64,000 nucleotides of DNA from NCBI RefSeq assembly GCF_900107095.1, contig NZ_FNOR01000008.1:49053-113052 (forward strand). The letters are read 5' to 3'. The translations under genes and the position numbers were made by a program. The notes under the pieces were generated by a model. It made no database searches and had not been told where the DNA came from. It saw only the letters and a list, made by a program, of their open reading frames with translations. Numbering within the stretch: position 1 is the stretch's first letter; each line of letters starts with the position of its first letter. Positions 14,687-25,058 of this stretch are shown piece after piece. Origin of the DNA: Collimonas sp. OK242 (lineage in GTDB: Bacteria > Pseudomonadota > Gammaproteobacteria > Burkholderiales > Burkholderiaceae_D).

Positions 14687-17229
14687 GACACTCCCTGGCT
14701 CACCGGTGCGTTCAGGGGCGTGAAGAAATGCCGGGCCAATTCGTCGGACAGGGAAAAAGCGCCGGCAATCGCATCGCGCATCAGTTGCACCAGACGCGCA
14801 TGCGCATCTGCCACAAACAAGGAATCATGGCTTAAGTCCTGTAACGCAAATTCGCGCAGCAAGGCCGATAAATGTGCCGGCGTATCCATGTTGAGGGTGC
14901 CGAGCTGTTGCGCGATATCGCTCAGATAGCGCTCCAGCATATGGAACTGGAATGCGATGCCATGCGGATTGCTGACGTCGAACACCAGCAGATGCAATAC
15001 CGGCAGCCATTCCGGCGCCCGTCGATAGCGCACGCGATAAGTGACCACGCTGTTGGCCGACTCCAGCAACCACGGCAAGGTCTTGTTCTGGCGCTCCGCC
15101 GGCAGCCGCAGGAACTGGCCGAACAAGGACGCCAGATGGGTCATGCGTTCTATGTGCCGGCCCAGCATCAGGAAATGCCAGCCTTCGTCGCGCGTCATAT
15201 CGTCCAGCGCGTGTCCGGCCAGGCCGGCGCAAGCCTGGATCACGTTGTTCAGCATGGCCAGCGCGGCGGCAGGCGTCACGCCGGCCTGGCCACCGCTGTC
15301 CGCCGTCAGGCCAGGCATGCGATTGAGCGCCTGCCAGTTATCGAGCGAGAGGTGTTCGCGCACCTGGTAGCCGCAATGATGCAAATGGCGCAGATTGGCG
15401 GCGATGCCGACGCTCGCGGCGGGATCGACGACGGCGGCAATCAGGCCCTGTTGCATGGCGTTGACGGTTGGCCGTGCTGTCGGCGACGCGCTTGGTAAGA
15501 CAATCCCGAGGCCGCGGCAGATTTCACAGAGCTGGTAGAAAATCTCGCGCGCTTCACCCTGCAGATCGGTGCTGCGTTGCAGAGTCGCCCTGAGCAGATG
15601 CGCCAGGTTGTCGCAGCGCTCGGCGTAACGCCCCATCCAGAACAGGTTTTCGCCGGCATGCGACGAAATATCGACGGTGCTGCATATCGTATCCAGTGCG
15701 CGCTGCCGCGCATCGATGACGTCTAACGGCGCTGCCAATGGCGCGCTCGCTTCGCCCACCTCCGGCCGCACCTGGCTCAACACCCACACATCTTTACTGG
15801 CGCCGCCCTGCTGCATCGACACCACATCCTTGCGCTGGCGCGGGGCGACCCGCGTCAAGCCGCCCGGCATCACATGGTAGCTGCCGTCGGCAGCGGCGAC
15901 CACGAATACCCGCAGGCTCACCGCGCGGCTCATCAAGCGATATTCGCCGCTGCGCGACAATACCGGCGCCTGCGACAGGCGCACCCATTCCTGCGCCACA
16001 TAGGCGTGCGGCTGGGCCAGCAAGCTGTCGACCAGGCGCTGGCGCGCTTGCGCGTTCAGGCTGTGGCCATAGACCGGTTGCATGCGCATCGATGGAAACG
16101 CCGGCATGATCACCAGCTGCTCCAGATTGGCCAGGGTGTAATCGAGCGCCGGCTTTTCGCCGCACCACCACGACGCCACCGCCGGCAGCGCCAGCGGCTG
16201 GCCCAGCAAGCGTTCGCAGATGGCTGGCAGGAAGCCGTGCAAGGCGCCGGATTCGAGTACGCCGCTGCCGAGCGAGTTGGCGATCAGCACATTGCCGAGG
16301 CGCGCCGCCTGCACCAATCCGGGAATGCCGAGGGCTGAATCGGCACGCAATTCGAGCGGATCGCAATAATCGTCGTCCAGCCGCCGCAGGATCGCATGGA
16401 CGCGCCGCAAACCGCTCAGCGTCTTCAGGTACACCATGTCGCCGCGCACCATCAGGTCGGCCCCTTCGACCAGCGGGAAGCCCAGGGTATGCGCCAGGAA
16501 GGCGTGCTCGGAATAGGTTTCGTTATACGGCCCCGGCGTCAGCAACACCACCAGCGGCGGCTCGCCGCCGGCCGGCGCCAGCGTGTTCAGGCTGTCGTGC
16601 AGCGTGTGGAAAAATTTCAGCAGGGATTGGACATGCATGTCGCGCACCGTATCCGGCATTGCGCGCGACATGATCTGCCGGTTCTGCAAGGCATATCCGG
16701 CGCCCGAAGGCCCCTGGGTGCGATCCGACATGACCCACCAATGGCCATCCGGCGAGCGTGCCAGATCGATCGCGTACAGGTGCAAATGTATGCCTGCCGG
16801 CGGTTCTATGCCGCGGCATGGCCACAAGTAGCCATGCTGGCCGAATACCAATGCCGGCGGCAACAGTCCTTCGGAAAGCAGTGTTTGCGGGCCGTACAGA
16901 TCGGCCAGCACCGCGTTGAGCAGGCGCGCACGCTGGGTTACTGCGGCGGACAAGGTCTGCCATTCATCGGCAGAGATGATCTGCGGCAACAAATCCAGTT
17001 CCCAAGGGCGGTTGGCGCCTTGCGGATCGGCGTACACATTGTAGGTAACGCCGTCAGCAGCAATCGCCTCGCGCACCTCGCGCGCGCGGTGCCGCAAAAT
17101 CTCTGGCGACAGGCCTTCCAGCTGATCGATCAGGGTGCGCCAGTGCGGCCGCAGGCGGCCGCCGGCTTCAAGCATTTCGTCGTAACGATCCGCTTCTGCA
17201 GGATAACTTTCGAGTAAACGCCGGTACAT
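14683..17229 (-). CDS. Fused circularly permuted ATP-grasp and alpha-E domain protein
   Basis: An 848-residue two-domain protein. The N-terminal 500 residues match the circularly permuted type 2 ATP-grasp family (GVTYNVYADPQG, LLTPGPYNETYSEHAFLA, LRRLDDDYCDPLELR, LANSLGSGVLES). The C-terminal 300 residues are an alpha-E helical domain beginning ENLFWMGRYAERCDNLAHLL with a second repeat at GRHIERMTHLASLF. In the other system of this window (23642-26075) the same two domains are separate proteins. ATP-grasp members are proposed to form amide bonds to make unknown peptides. ATG at 17229 is preferred; an upstream TTG is in frame. Confidence 0.87.
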   Translation of the reverse strand: MYRRLLESYPAEADRYDEMLEAGGRLRPHWRTLIDQLEGLSPEILRHRAREVREAIAADGVTYNVYADPQGANRPWELDLLPQIISADEWQTLSAAVTQRARLLNAVLADLYGPQTLLSEGLLPPALVFGQHGYLWPCRGIEPPAGIHLHLYAIDLARSPDGHWWVMSDRTQGPSGAGYALQNRQIMSRAMPDTVRDMHVQSLLKFFHTLHDSLNTLAPAGGEPPLVVLLTPGPYNETYSEHAFLAHTLGFPLVEGADLMVRGDMVYLKTLSGLRRVHAILRRLDDDYCDPLELRADSALGIPGLVQAARLGNVLIANSLGSGVLESGALHGFLPAICERLLGQPLALPAVASWWCGEKPALDYTLANLEQLVIMPAFPSMRMQPVYGHSLNAQARQRLVDSLLAQPHAYVAQEWVRLSQAPVLSRSGEYRLMSRAVSLRVFVVAAADGSYHVMPGGLTRVAPRQRKDVVSMQQGGASKDVWVLSQVRPEVGEASAPLAAPLDVIDARQRALDTICSTVDISSHAGENLFWMGRYAERCDNLAHLLRATLQRSTDLQGEAREIFYQLCEICRGLGIVLPSASPTARPTVNAMQQGLIAAVVDPAASVGIAANLRHLHHCGYQVREHLSLDNWQALNRMPGLTADSGGQAGVTPAAALAMLNNVIQACAGLAGHALDDMTRDEGWHFLMLGRHIERMTHLASLFGQFLRLPAERQNKTLPWLLESANSVVTYRVRYRRAPEWLPVLHLLVFDVSNPHGIAFQFHMLERYLSDIAQQLGTLNMDTPAHLSALLREFALQDLSHDSLFVADAHARLVQLMRDAIAGAFSLSDELARHFFTPLNAPVSQGVS

Positions 17230-17356
17230 AGTCGATCGCTTGCGCCACTTGGAACAATTTAAATGCAAGCCCTGCCGCCAGCGATGTCGAAAAGCTGTAG
17301 AGCAACCTGAAAACAGCGGCGCTGCAGCATTTCTACACCATGCCTGCCAAGCTTGA

Positions 17357-20300
17357 TCAGAAGTGACGTAAGTCTAACGTAAATGGGAACTCGATGGATG
17401 CTATCGGCGTAGCGACCTGCATCTGCCCCGGGCTGTGATTGAGACGGAAATAACGCGCCAGACGCCGGCTTTCCGCTTCGAAAGCATTGACCGGGAATGT
17501 CTCGTAGCTACGCCCGCCCGGATGCACCACATGATATTGGCAGCCACCCAGGCTGCGGCCGTTCCAGGTATCCACCAGATCGAAGGTCAAGGGCGAATCG
17601 ATGCCGATGGTCGGATGCAGGGCCGACGGCGGCTGCCAGGCGCGGTAACGCACGCCGCTGACGAACTCGCCGACGCGCCCTGTCGCCTGCAAAGGCACGG
17701 GCACACCGTTGCAGGTCAGCACATAACGATCCGGCGCCATGCCGCTGACTTTCACCTGCAATCGCTCGAGCGAGGAATCGACGTAACGGGCGTTGCCGCC
17801 GGCGCGGCTTTCTTCGCCCAGCACATGCCATGGTTCCAGCGCCGTGCGCAGTTCGAGGGCGATGCCATTGACGGCAAAATCGCCGATTTTTGGAAAACGG
17901 AATTCGAAGTGCGGCGCAAACCATTCAGGCTTGAGCGCATAACCGGCCTGCTGCATATCGTCCATCACGTCGCAGAAGTCCTGCCAGATGAAGTGCGGCA
18001 ACAGGAAACGGTCGTGCAACTCGGTGCCCCAGCGCACCAGGCGCGGCGGTTGGTACGGCGTTTTCCAGAAGCGCGCCACCAGCGCCCGCAGCAGCAACTG
18101 CTGGGTCAGGCTCATGCGCGCATGCGGCGGCATTTCAAACGCGCGCAATTCCAGCAAACCAAGGCGGCCGGTGCTGCTGTCGGGCGAATACAGTTTGTCG
18201 ATGCAAAACTCGGCGCGGTGCGTGTTGCCGGTCACGTCGATCAGCAGATTGCGCAGCAGCCGGTCCACCAGCCATGGCGCGCAGCTGCCGGCGGCGGTCT
18301 GGCGGTCCATTTCGGTAAACGCCAGTTCCAGCTCGACCACGGCATCGTTGCGCGCTTCATCGACGCGCGGCGCTTGCGAAGTGGGGCCGATGAACATGCC
18401 GGAAAACAGATAGGACAACGCCGGATGGTTGTGCCAATAGCTGATCAGGCTGCGCAACAGATCCGGGCGCCGCAGGAATGGCGAGTCGCCGGTAGTGGCG
18501 CCGCCCAGCACCAGGTGGTTGCCGCCGCCGGTGCCGGAGTGATGGCCGTCGAGCATGAATTTCTCGGTGGTCAAACGGGTCTCGCGCGCGACATCGTACA
18601 GATAGGTAGTGTTGGCAACCAGCTCGCTCCAGCTATGCATGGGCTGGATATTTACTTCAATCACACCGGGGTCGGGCGTGACGCTGAACTTGCCCAGACG
18701 CGTATCGTTGGGCGGTTCGTAACCTTCCATCAGCAGCGGCTGCTGCAAAGCCTGGGCGGTGGCTTCGATCGCCGCCACCAGTTCCAGATAATCTTCCAGC
18801 CCGGCCAGCGGCGGCATGAACAGATACAGCACGCCCTGCCGTACTTCCGCGCACAAGGCAGTGCGGGCAATCGCATCGGCCGACTCGAATGGCGCCGGCG
18901 CTGCTTCACTGGCGAAGGCCGAACTATATTTCGGTGCATCCGCCGCGGCTGTCTTGCCCTTGCCGGCGGTAGAAGCCGGTGTCGCAAGCCGCTGGCGGAT
19001 TTGCTGTGCAATCGGTAGCGGCGGGAATGCCTGCGTAGGATCGGGCTGATGCACGTAAGGGTAATCGCCGCTCTTGACCCATGGCTGCGAATCGAGCGGC
19101 AAGCGGTAGCCTAATGGCGAATCGCCAGGCAGCAGATAGCAGAACTCGCCGCGCAAATACCAGCTGCCGCTTTTCCACCTGCGTTCATCGTTGGTGCGGG
19201 CCAGCGGCAATACGTAGCCGGCGACTTTGCGCAAGCCCTGCGAAAAGACCCGCGCCAGCCTGGCCCGCTCCTGCTTGTCATCCAGCCGCGCGTCGGACGG
19301 ATCGACGTTGATCGCCAGACGGCGCTCGCGCCACAAGTAGTAGTAGATATCCTCATAGGCGGCAAACACGTTTTGGCGATCCAGCGTCAGGCGCCCTGCA
19401 ACGCCTTGTAGAAAACGTTCGGCGATATTCTCATCGCCGGCTTGCACTTGCGCCTGCGTTTCGTCGGCAATCAATGCCGGCGTGGTCCAGATCGGTTCGC
19501 CGTCGCGCCGCCAGTAGCAATTGAGCGACCAGCGCGGCAACTGCTCGCCTGGATACCATTTGCCCTGGCCGAAATGCGGCAAGCCTTGCGCCGCATATTG
19601 CTGCCGCAGCCGATGATAGAGTGCGGCCGCCAGCGGTTTCTTGGTAGGGCCCATCGCGGCCGTGTTCCATTCCTCGCCATCCGGATGATCGAGCGCGACG
19701 AAAGTCGGCTCGCCGCCCATCGTCAGGCGGACATCGAGCATATCCAGGTCATCGTCGATGGCATGCCCCAGTTCTTCGATCTCTTCCCATTGCTGCTCGC
19801 TATACGGCTTGGTGACGCGCGGCGATTCCCAGATGCGGCGCACGCTCATGGCGTGTTCGAATTCGACTTCGCATGGCTCGACCATGCCGCTGACCGGTGC
19901 GGCCGACGACGGCTCCGGCGTGCACGACAGCGGGATATGCCCTTCCCCGGCCAACAGGCCGGAGGTTGGATCCAGGCCGATCCAGCCGGCGCCTGGCAGG
20001 TACACCTCGCACCATGCGTGGAGGTCGGTGAAATCGGTTTGCGGTCCGGATGGACCATCCAGCGATTTCTGGTCAGCCGTCAGCTGGATCAGGTAACCCG
20101 ATACGAAGCGCGCCGCCAAACCCAGATAGCGCAGTATCTGCACCAGCAGCCACGACGAATCGCGGCAGGAACCAGAACCGAGGCCGAGAGTCTGCTCCGG
20201 CGTTTGCACCCCCGGTTCCATGCGGATGGTATAGCTGATCATTTGCGCCAGTTGCTGGTTCAGGCTGACCAGGAAATCCTCTGTGCGGATTCTGTCGCGC

Positions 20301-20704
20301 GGCACCTGATCCAGGAATTTTTGCAGCAACGGCGTCAGCGGCAATTTCTTGCGATACGGCTCCAGCTCGTTCTGCAATTCCGGCGCGTAGGAAAACGGCA
20401 CTTTCTCGGCATACGGCTCAAGAAAAAAATCGAAGGGATTGAGCACCGACATTTCGGCCACCAGATCGACCTCGATGCGGAATTCACTGGCCTTTTCCGG
20501 AAACACCAGCCGCGCCAGATAGTTGGCCTGCGGGTCTTGCTGCCAGTTGATGAAATGCGGTTCCGGCAATATCCGCAGCGAATAACTCAGTATCCGGGTG
20601 CGGCAATGCGGCGCCGGCCGCAAGCGGATGATCTGGGGTCCCAGGCTGATCGGACGTTCGTAACGATAGGTGGTGAGATGATTGAGTGCTACGTGAATTG
20701 ACAT
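17357..20704 (-). CDS. Transglutaminase plus DUF2126 protein
   Basis: A 1115-residue protein. Residues about 1-270 form a bacterial transglutaminase N-region and core with the triad C180 ([10 protein letters not shown]), H229 (DLHAWCEV) and D245 (GLDPTSG). The long remainder is a DUF2126 domain with motifs such as [26 protein letters not shown] and [15 protein letters not shown], resembling a carboxylate-amine ligase or GCS-like fold by family description. The ATG at 20704 has GAGGA six bases ahead; a TTG six codons earlier is unlikely. It leads a three-gene minus-strand cluster with the fused ATP-grasp protein and the second transglutaminase. Confidence 0.88.
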   Translation of the reverse strand: MSIHVALNHLTTYRYERPISLGPQIIRLRPAPHCRTRILSYSLRILPEPHFINWQQDPQANYLARLVFPEKASEFRIEVDLVAEMSVLNPFDFFLEPYAEKVPFSYAPELQNELEPYRKKLPLTPLLQKFLDQVPRDRIRTEDFLVSLNQQLAQMISYTIRMEPGVQTPEQTLGLGSGSCRDSSWLLVQILRYLGLAARFVSGYLIQLTADQKSLDGPSGPQTDFTDLHAWCEVYLPGAGWIGLDPTSGLLAGEGHIPLSCTPEPSSAAPVSGMVEPCEVEFEHAMSVRRIWESPRVTKPYSEQQWEEIEELGHAIDDDLDMLDVRLTMGGEPTFVALDHPDGEEWNTAAMGPTKKPLAAALYHRLRQQYAAQGLPHFGQGKWYPGEQLPRWSLNCYWRRDGEPIWTTPALIADETQAQVQAGDENIAERFLQGVAGRLTLDRQNVFAAYEDIYYYLWRERRLAINVDPSDARLDDKQERARLARVFSQGLRKVAGYVLPLARTNDERRWKSGSWYLRGEFCYLLPGDSPLGYRLPLDSQPWVKSGDYPYVHQPDPTQAFPPLPIAQQIRQRLATPASTAGKGKTAAADAPKYSSAFASEAAPAPFESADAIARTALCAEVRQGVLYLFMPPLAGLEDYLELVAAIEATAQALQQPLLMEGYEPPNDTRLGKFSVTPDPGVIEVNIQPMHSWSELVANTTYLYDVARETRLTTEKFMLDGHHSGTGGGNHLVLGGATTGDSPFLRRPDLLRSLISYWHNHPALSYLFSGMFIGPTSQAPRVDEARNDAVVELELAFTEMDRQTAAGSCAPWLVDRLLRNLLIDVTGNTHRAEFCIDKLYSPDSSTGRLGLLELRAFEMPPHARMSLTQQLLLRALVARFWKTPYQPPRLVRWGTELHDRFLLPHFIWQDFCDVMDDMQQAGYALKPEWFAPHFEFRFPKIGDFAVNGIALELRTALEPWHVLGEESRAGGNARYVDSSLERLQVKVSGMAPDRYVLTCNGVPVPLQATGRVGEFVSGVRYRAWQPPSALHPTIGIDSPLTFDLVDTWNGRSLGGCQYHVVHPGGRSYETFPVNAFEAESRRLARYFRLNHSPGQMQVATPIASIEFPFTLDLRHF

Positions 20705-20796
20705 GGATATCCTCTGCGACAATCAATAATCATTCAGCTTCAGCGCATGAACTTCTGCGGCTGCCACATTTAAAACCAACGGAAAAACAAAAATCG

Positions 20797-22029
20797 TTAT
20801 TGATATTGATGATGGCTATGGATGAAATCCCGCAAACGCGGATAGATTTCATTGTCCCAGCGGCGGCCATTGAATACACCGTAGTGTCCGACTCCGGTTT
20901 GCACATGGTGCGCCTTCATGTACGGCCGTATGCTGCTGCACATGTCCTGCGCCGCCACGGTCTGGCCTACTGCGCAGATATCATCCTTCTCTCCCTCCAC
21001 GGTAAACAGCGCGGTCCGGCGTATCGCCGCCGGTTCGATGGTACGCCCTAACGCCTGCATTTGGCCCAGCGGCAAAGCGTGATTCTGGAACACGCTTTGC
21101 ACGGTTTCCAGGTAAAACTCCGCCGCCAGATCCGACATGGCGAAATACTCGGCGTAAAAAGTCTTGATGGCATTGGCCTTATCGTCTTCGCCTTCCACCA
21201 GATAGTTGTACAGGTTCTGAAACGCTTTGAGGTGACGCTCCGGATTCATGTTCATGAACGCATTCAGTTGCAGGAAACCGGGATACACCTGGCGCTGACT
21301 GCCGACGTAGCGCCCGGGCACAGTGCTGACCAGGTTGTCTTCGAACCAGGCGATGGGTTTGCTTTTCGCCAGGTGATTGACCGCCGTCGGATTGATGCGG
21401 GTATCGATGGGACCGGCCATCAATGTCATGCTGGACGGCTGCGCCGGATGTCGTTCGGCGGCCATCAGCGATACCGCCGCCAGCGCCGCCACAGCCGGCT
21501 GGCAGACCGCCACCAGATGCGCGCCGGGGCCGATTTTTTCGATGAAACGGATCAAGTGCGCGACATATTCGTCGACGCCGAAACGGCCGTCGCTCAAAGC
21601 CACGTCGCGCGCGTTGTGCCAGTCGGTGATATACACATCGTGATCGCGCAGGAGCGTGGCCACGGTGCCGCGCAGCAGTGTCGCGAAATGTCCCGACATC
21701 GGCGCCACCAAAAGTATCCGCGGCTGCGTTGCCGTGCTTTCCTTGCTGAAACGCAACAAGGTACAGAACGGCGTCCGCTCGATCACTTCTTCATGCACCG
21801 AAACCGTGCAGCCATTCTCTTCCACGCTGCTTATCCCGAATGCAGGGCGTCGATGCGTCAACCGGGTGCACGAGAAGACTTCGCAGGCCGCCGCCAGCCT
21901 GCGCAATGCCAGGCTGTCAGGCCATCCCTGCCACTTGTAGCCCAACATCGGTGCGGCAGCGCCAGCCAACGCGCGCATCGGATCGCTAAGGTCCGCATAA
22001 CCCTGATACGCCTGGTAAATTTCTGTCAT
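20797..22029 (-). CDS. phaZ: Intracellular polyhydroxyalkanoate (PHB) depolymerase
   Basis: A 410-residue cytoplasmic alpha/beta hydrolase without a signal peptide that mobilises stored PHB granules. The nucleophile region reads HLVAVCQPAVAAL, with C176 in the place where PhaZa1 of Cupriavidus necator uses a Cys instead of the usual lipase Ser. The C-terminal PHB_depo_C region includes GVGHYGVFNGRRW with the likely catalytic His. Length and motifs fit the family. It stands alone, divergent from the GST gene, and signals that the organism makes PHB. Confidence 0.9.
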   Translation of the reverse strand: MTEIYQAYQGYADLSDPMRALAGAAAPMLGYKWQGWPDSLALRRLAAACEVFSCTRLTHRRPAFGISSVEENGCTVSVHEEVIERTPFCTLLRFSKESTATQPRILLVAPMSGHFATLLRGTVATLLRDHDVYITDWHNARDVALSDGRFGVDEYVAHLIRFIEKIGPGAHLVAVCQPAVAALAAVSLMAAERHPAQPSSMTLMAGPIDTRINPTAVNHLAKSKPIAWFEDNLVSTVPGRYVGSQRQVYPGFLQLNAFMNMNPERHLKAFQNLYNYLVEGEDDKANAIKTFYAEYFAMSDLAAEFYLETVQSVFQNHALPLGQMQALGRTIEPAAIRRTALFTVEGEKDDICAVGQTVAAQDMCSSIRPYMKAHHVQTGVGHYGVFNGRRWDNEIYPRLRDFIHSHHQYQ

Positions 22030-22218
22030 GGGACTACCCTGTTATTGGGGCCTGTTAGCCGTTCATTTAAGAGTGCGAACGCGCGGCAGGCGTCGCATGC
22101 CGGCAAACCTAGCAGGTGCAATATCCATGCCCATATCTCTGGCACGGCCTTTGCTCAGTGACTTTGAAACGGTTTGCCAATCAAAAATGCTTTCGATCCA
22201 ATACGGAAGAATATTGCC

Positions 22219-22872
22219 ATGCCTAAGACCACATTGAGCATTACCAGCAAAAATTATTCGTCATGGTCGTTGCGCGGCTGGCTGATGACGCGATTTTCCG
22301 GTCTTGAGTTCCAGGAAAACCCGATCTCGCCGGAGGATCCGGATGCGCGCGCCGAAATCCTGCTGCTGTCGTCGTCGATCCTGGTGCCTTGCCTGTACCA
22401 CGGCAATATCGTGGTGTGGGATACCTTGGCTATCGGCGAATATCTGCATGAAATCCGGCCCAAGGCCGGACTGCTGCCGGCGGACCGTGCCGCGCGCGCG
22501 CACTGCCGTTCGATCTGCGGCGAAATGCATTCGGGCTTCAGCGCCTTGCGTTCGGCGCTGCCGATGAACATCAAAGCGCATTTCCCCGACTTCAAGGTGT
22601 GGTCGCGCGCCGAAGCCGACATCAAGCGCATCACCACCATCTGGAAACAATGCCTGGCGACCTACGGCGGACCGTTCCTGTTTGGCGAACGCTCGATGGC
22701 CGATGCCATGTATGCGCCGGTGGCGAGCCGGTTTTTGACCTACGATGTAAAACTGGATTCCGTCTGCAGCGCCTATTGCAAGCGCATCATAGCGTTGCCG
22801 GAAATGCAGGAATGGATCAAGGCGGCCAAGCTGGAACCGGACGATATCAATGAACTCGATGTAGAGTTTTGA
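22219..22872 (+). CDS. Glutathione S-transferase family protein
   Basis: A 217-residue cytosolic protein. The N-terminal thioredoxin-like domain (TLSITSKNYSSWSLRGWLMT) carries the Ser-Ser-Trp-Ser motif typical of the YfcF/maleylacetoacetate-isomerase-like subgroup. The C-terminal half is helical (FGERSMADAMYAPVASRF). The ATG at 22219 has GGAAGA seven bases upstream and is preferred to an ATG 15 codons earlier. Substrate unknown; it probably detoxifies electrophiles. The cupin gene follows 65 bases later and may be co-transcribed. Confidence 0.85.
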   Translation: MPKTTLSITSKNYSSWSLRGWLMTRFSGLEFQENPISPEDPDARAEILLLSSSILVPCLYHGNIVVWDTLAIGEYLHEIRPKAGLLPADRAARAHCRSICGEMHSGFSALRSALPMNIKAHFPDFKVWSRAEADIKRITTIWKQCLATYGGPFLFGERSMADAMYAPVASRFLTYDVKLDSVCSAYCKRIIALPEMQEWIKAAKLEPDDINELDVEF

Positions 22873-22937
22873 GAAACGGCATGTCTTGTCAACTGTGCTT
22901 GCCAACTGCGCCCGCCCACTGCGAAAGGATAGCTGCG

Positions 22938-23381
22938 ATGGATACCAGCACTACAACCAGCCCGCTCACTTCGTTCTCGCATGTCCGCGAGGGCGACACC
23001 GAATTCGAAGCCGGCGGCCTGCGTGATTTTTTCCTGTATCGCGATCTCGGGATTGCCGCCGCCACTGGCGGCCAGGTGGTGGCGCATCTGGTGAAAGCCA
23101 ATATGGCGCCCGAAGTAGGCACCGGCTGGCACCGGCATGAAGCCAATTTCCATATCGTCTACATGCTCAAGGGCTGGGCCCGTTTCATGTACGACGATAA
23201 GGAAACGCTGGTCAAGGCCGGCGACTGCGTGCACCAACGCCCTGGCATAGTGCATTTTTTATTCGACTACTCGAAAGACATGGAGTATCTTGAAATCGTC
23301 AGTCCGGCGGCCTTCACTTCGATCGACATGCCCGCACCGTGCGCCGTGCCGGCGCCGACGCCATGGGTAGAGGCGAGTTGA
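22938..23381 (+). CDS. Cupin domain protein
   Basis: A 147-residue single-domain cupin. The first metal motif reads GTGWHRHEANFHIVYMLKG, giving two His and one Glu as likely ligands plus a later His. The second motif is GDCVHQRPGIVHFLFD. No fused DNA-binding domain is present, so it is more likely an enzyme or sensor than a regulator. ATG at 22938 follows AAAGGA; an upstream in-frame ATG overlaps no better ribosome site. Function unassigned. Confidence 0.75.
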   Translation: MDTSTTTSPLTSFSHVREGDTEFEAGGLRDFFLYRDLGIAAATGGQVVAHLVKANMAPEVGTGWHRHEANFHIVYMLKGWARFMYDDKETLVKAGDCVHQRPGIVHFLFDYSKDMEYLEIVSPAAFTSIDMPAPCAVPAPTPWVEAS

Positions 23382-23641
23382 GCGGCATTTGACATACACA
23401 TTTCTGCCATCAAGACATGAGGGAGGACGCCAACCAGATTACGCAAAATTTGCTAAGAGCGAACGTAGCATTGCCGAAAACAAGATTTATTCAAAAAGCA
23501 AGATCGCATGTTGGTTTTTGAGTAAGTTGATATCTGATAGATAACGGTTAAATCGGCAATCCAGGCAACAACAGCTCGCTACGGGCACGCTTCTTGATAG
23601 CTACTTGATAGTTTCCGATCAAACCACAGCAAAGCAAGATC

Positions 23642-25057
23642 ATGGCAAATTTTTTCGATGAAATGTATTCCGATGGCAAATCGTCGGTGCGCCCGCACTA
23701 TGATGAATTTTCCAATTGGCTCAAAGCTCAGACCGCTGAAACCATCGCCCGCAAACGCGCTGAAGCCGACCTGATTTTCCGCCGCGTCGGCATTACCTTT
23801 GCCGTCTATGGCAACGACGCCGGCACCGAACGTCTGATCCCCTTCGACATCATTCCGCGCATCATCCATGCGCAGGAGTGGGCCACACTTGAAGCCGGCC
23901 TGATACAGCGCGTCAAGGCGCTCAACATGTTCATCCACGATATCTATCATGGCCAGAACATCGTCAAGGCAGGCGTGATCCCCGCCGAGCAGATTTTCCG
24001 CAACGCCCAGTATCGCCCGGAAATGCAGGGCATCTCGGTCGCTTCCGATATCTATGCGCATATTGCCGGGGTCGATATCGTACGTGCCGGCCAGGGCGAG
24101 TTTTACGTGCTGGAAGATAATCTGCGGGTACCGTCGGGCGTGTCCTACATGCTGGAAAACCGCAAGATGATGATGCGGCTGTTCCCCGAATTATTCTTGC
24201 GCCACAAGATTGCACCGGTCGATCACTATCCTGACCTGCTGCTGGACAATCTGCGCTCGGTGGCGCCGGTTGGCGTTACCGATCCGACCGTGGTGGTGAT
24301 GACGCCGGGGATGTATAACTCGGCCTATTTCGAACATGCTTTCCTGGCGCAGCAAATGGGCGTGGAACTGGTCGAAGGCCAGGATCTGTTCGTCAACGAT
24401 AACGCGGTCTACATGCGCACCACGCGCGGCCCGAAACGGGTCGACGTGATTTATCGCCGGATCGACGACGACTATCTCGATCCGCTCGCCTTCCGCCCCG
24501 ATTCGTCGCTGGGCGTGCCCGGCCTGCTGTCGGTGTATCGGGCCGGCAATGTCACGCTGGCCAACGCCATCGGCACCGGTGTCGCCGATGACAAATCGGT
24601 GTACCCGTTCGTGCCGGACATGATCCAGTTTTATTTGTCGGAGAAGCCGATCCTGAACAATGTCCCGACTTACCAGTGCCGCAAAAAAGAAGATTTGCAG
24701 TACACCCTGGATAACCTCAAGGACCTGGTCGTCAAGGAAGTGCATGGCGCCGGCGGTTACGGCATGCTGGTCGGACCGGCTTCCACCAAGCAGGAAATCG
24801 AAGACTTCCGCCAGCGCGTGATCGCCAAGCCGGACGGCTATATTTCCCAGCCTACCCTGGCTTTATCGGCTTGCCCGACCTATGTCGAATCCGGCATCGC
24901 GCCGCGCCACCTGGACCTGCGGCCGTTTGTGCTGTCTGGAAAAAATGTCTCCCTGGTGCGCGGCGGCCTGACCCGCGTCGCTCTCAAGGAAGGTTCGCTG
25001 GTGGTCAATTCGTCCCAAGGCGGCGGCACCAAAGACACCTGGATTCTGGAGAAATAA
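23642..25057 (+). CDS. Circularly permuted type 2 ATP-grasp protein (Anbu operon)
   Basis: A 471-residue protein of the family COG2308. Motifs include GITFAVYGNDAGTERLIPFD, EDNLRVPSGVSYMLENR, VVMTPGMYNSAYFEHAFLA, YRRIDDDYLDPLAFR and KEVHGAGGYGMLVG. It is the stand-alone version of the N-terminal half of the fused protein at 14683-17229. It is followed at once by alpha-E, transglutaminase and Anbu genes, the conserved Anbu operon order described by comparative genomics. It is proposed to ligate amino acids into an unidentified peptide. Biochemistry is not settled. Confidence 0.9.
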   Translation: MANFFDEMYSDGKSSVRPHYDEFSNWLKAQTAETIARKRAEADLIFRRVGITFAVYGNDAGTERLIPFDIIPRIIHAQEWATLEAGLIQRVKALNMFIHDIYHGQNIVKAGVIPAEQIFRNAQYRPEMQGISVASDIYAHIAGVDIVRAGQGEFYVLEDNLRVPSGVSYMLENRKMMMRLFPELFLRHKIAPVDHYPDLLLDNLRSVAPVGVTDPTVVVMTPGMYNSAYFEHAFLAQQMGVELVEGQDLFVNDNAVYMRTTRGPKRVDVIYRRIDDDYLDPLAFRPDSSLGVPGLLSVYRAGNVTLANAIGTGVADDKSVYPFVPDMIQFYLSEKPILNNVPTYQCRKKEDLQYTLDNLKDLVVKEVHGAGGYGMLVGPASTKQEIEDFRQRVIAKPDGYISQPTLALSACPTYVESGIAPRHLDLRPFVLSGKNVSLVRGGLTRVALKEGSLVVNSSQGGGTKDTWILEK

Positions 25058-25058
25058 C

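Noticed and set aside
17435..20701. Two long frames antisense to the DUF2126 gene
   Set aside because: Same cause; the sense protein has catalytic motifs while these translations show none.
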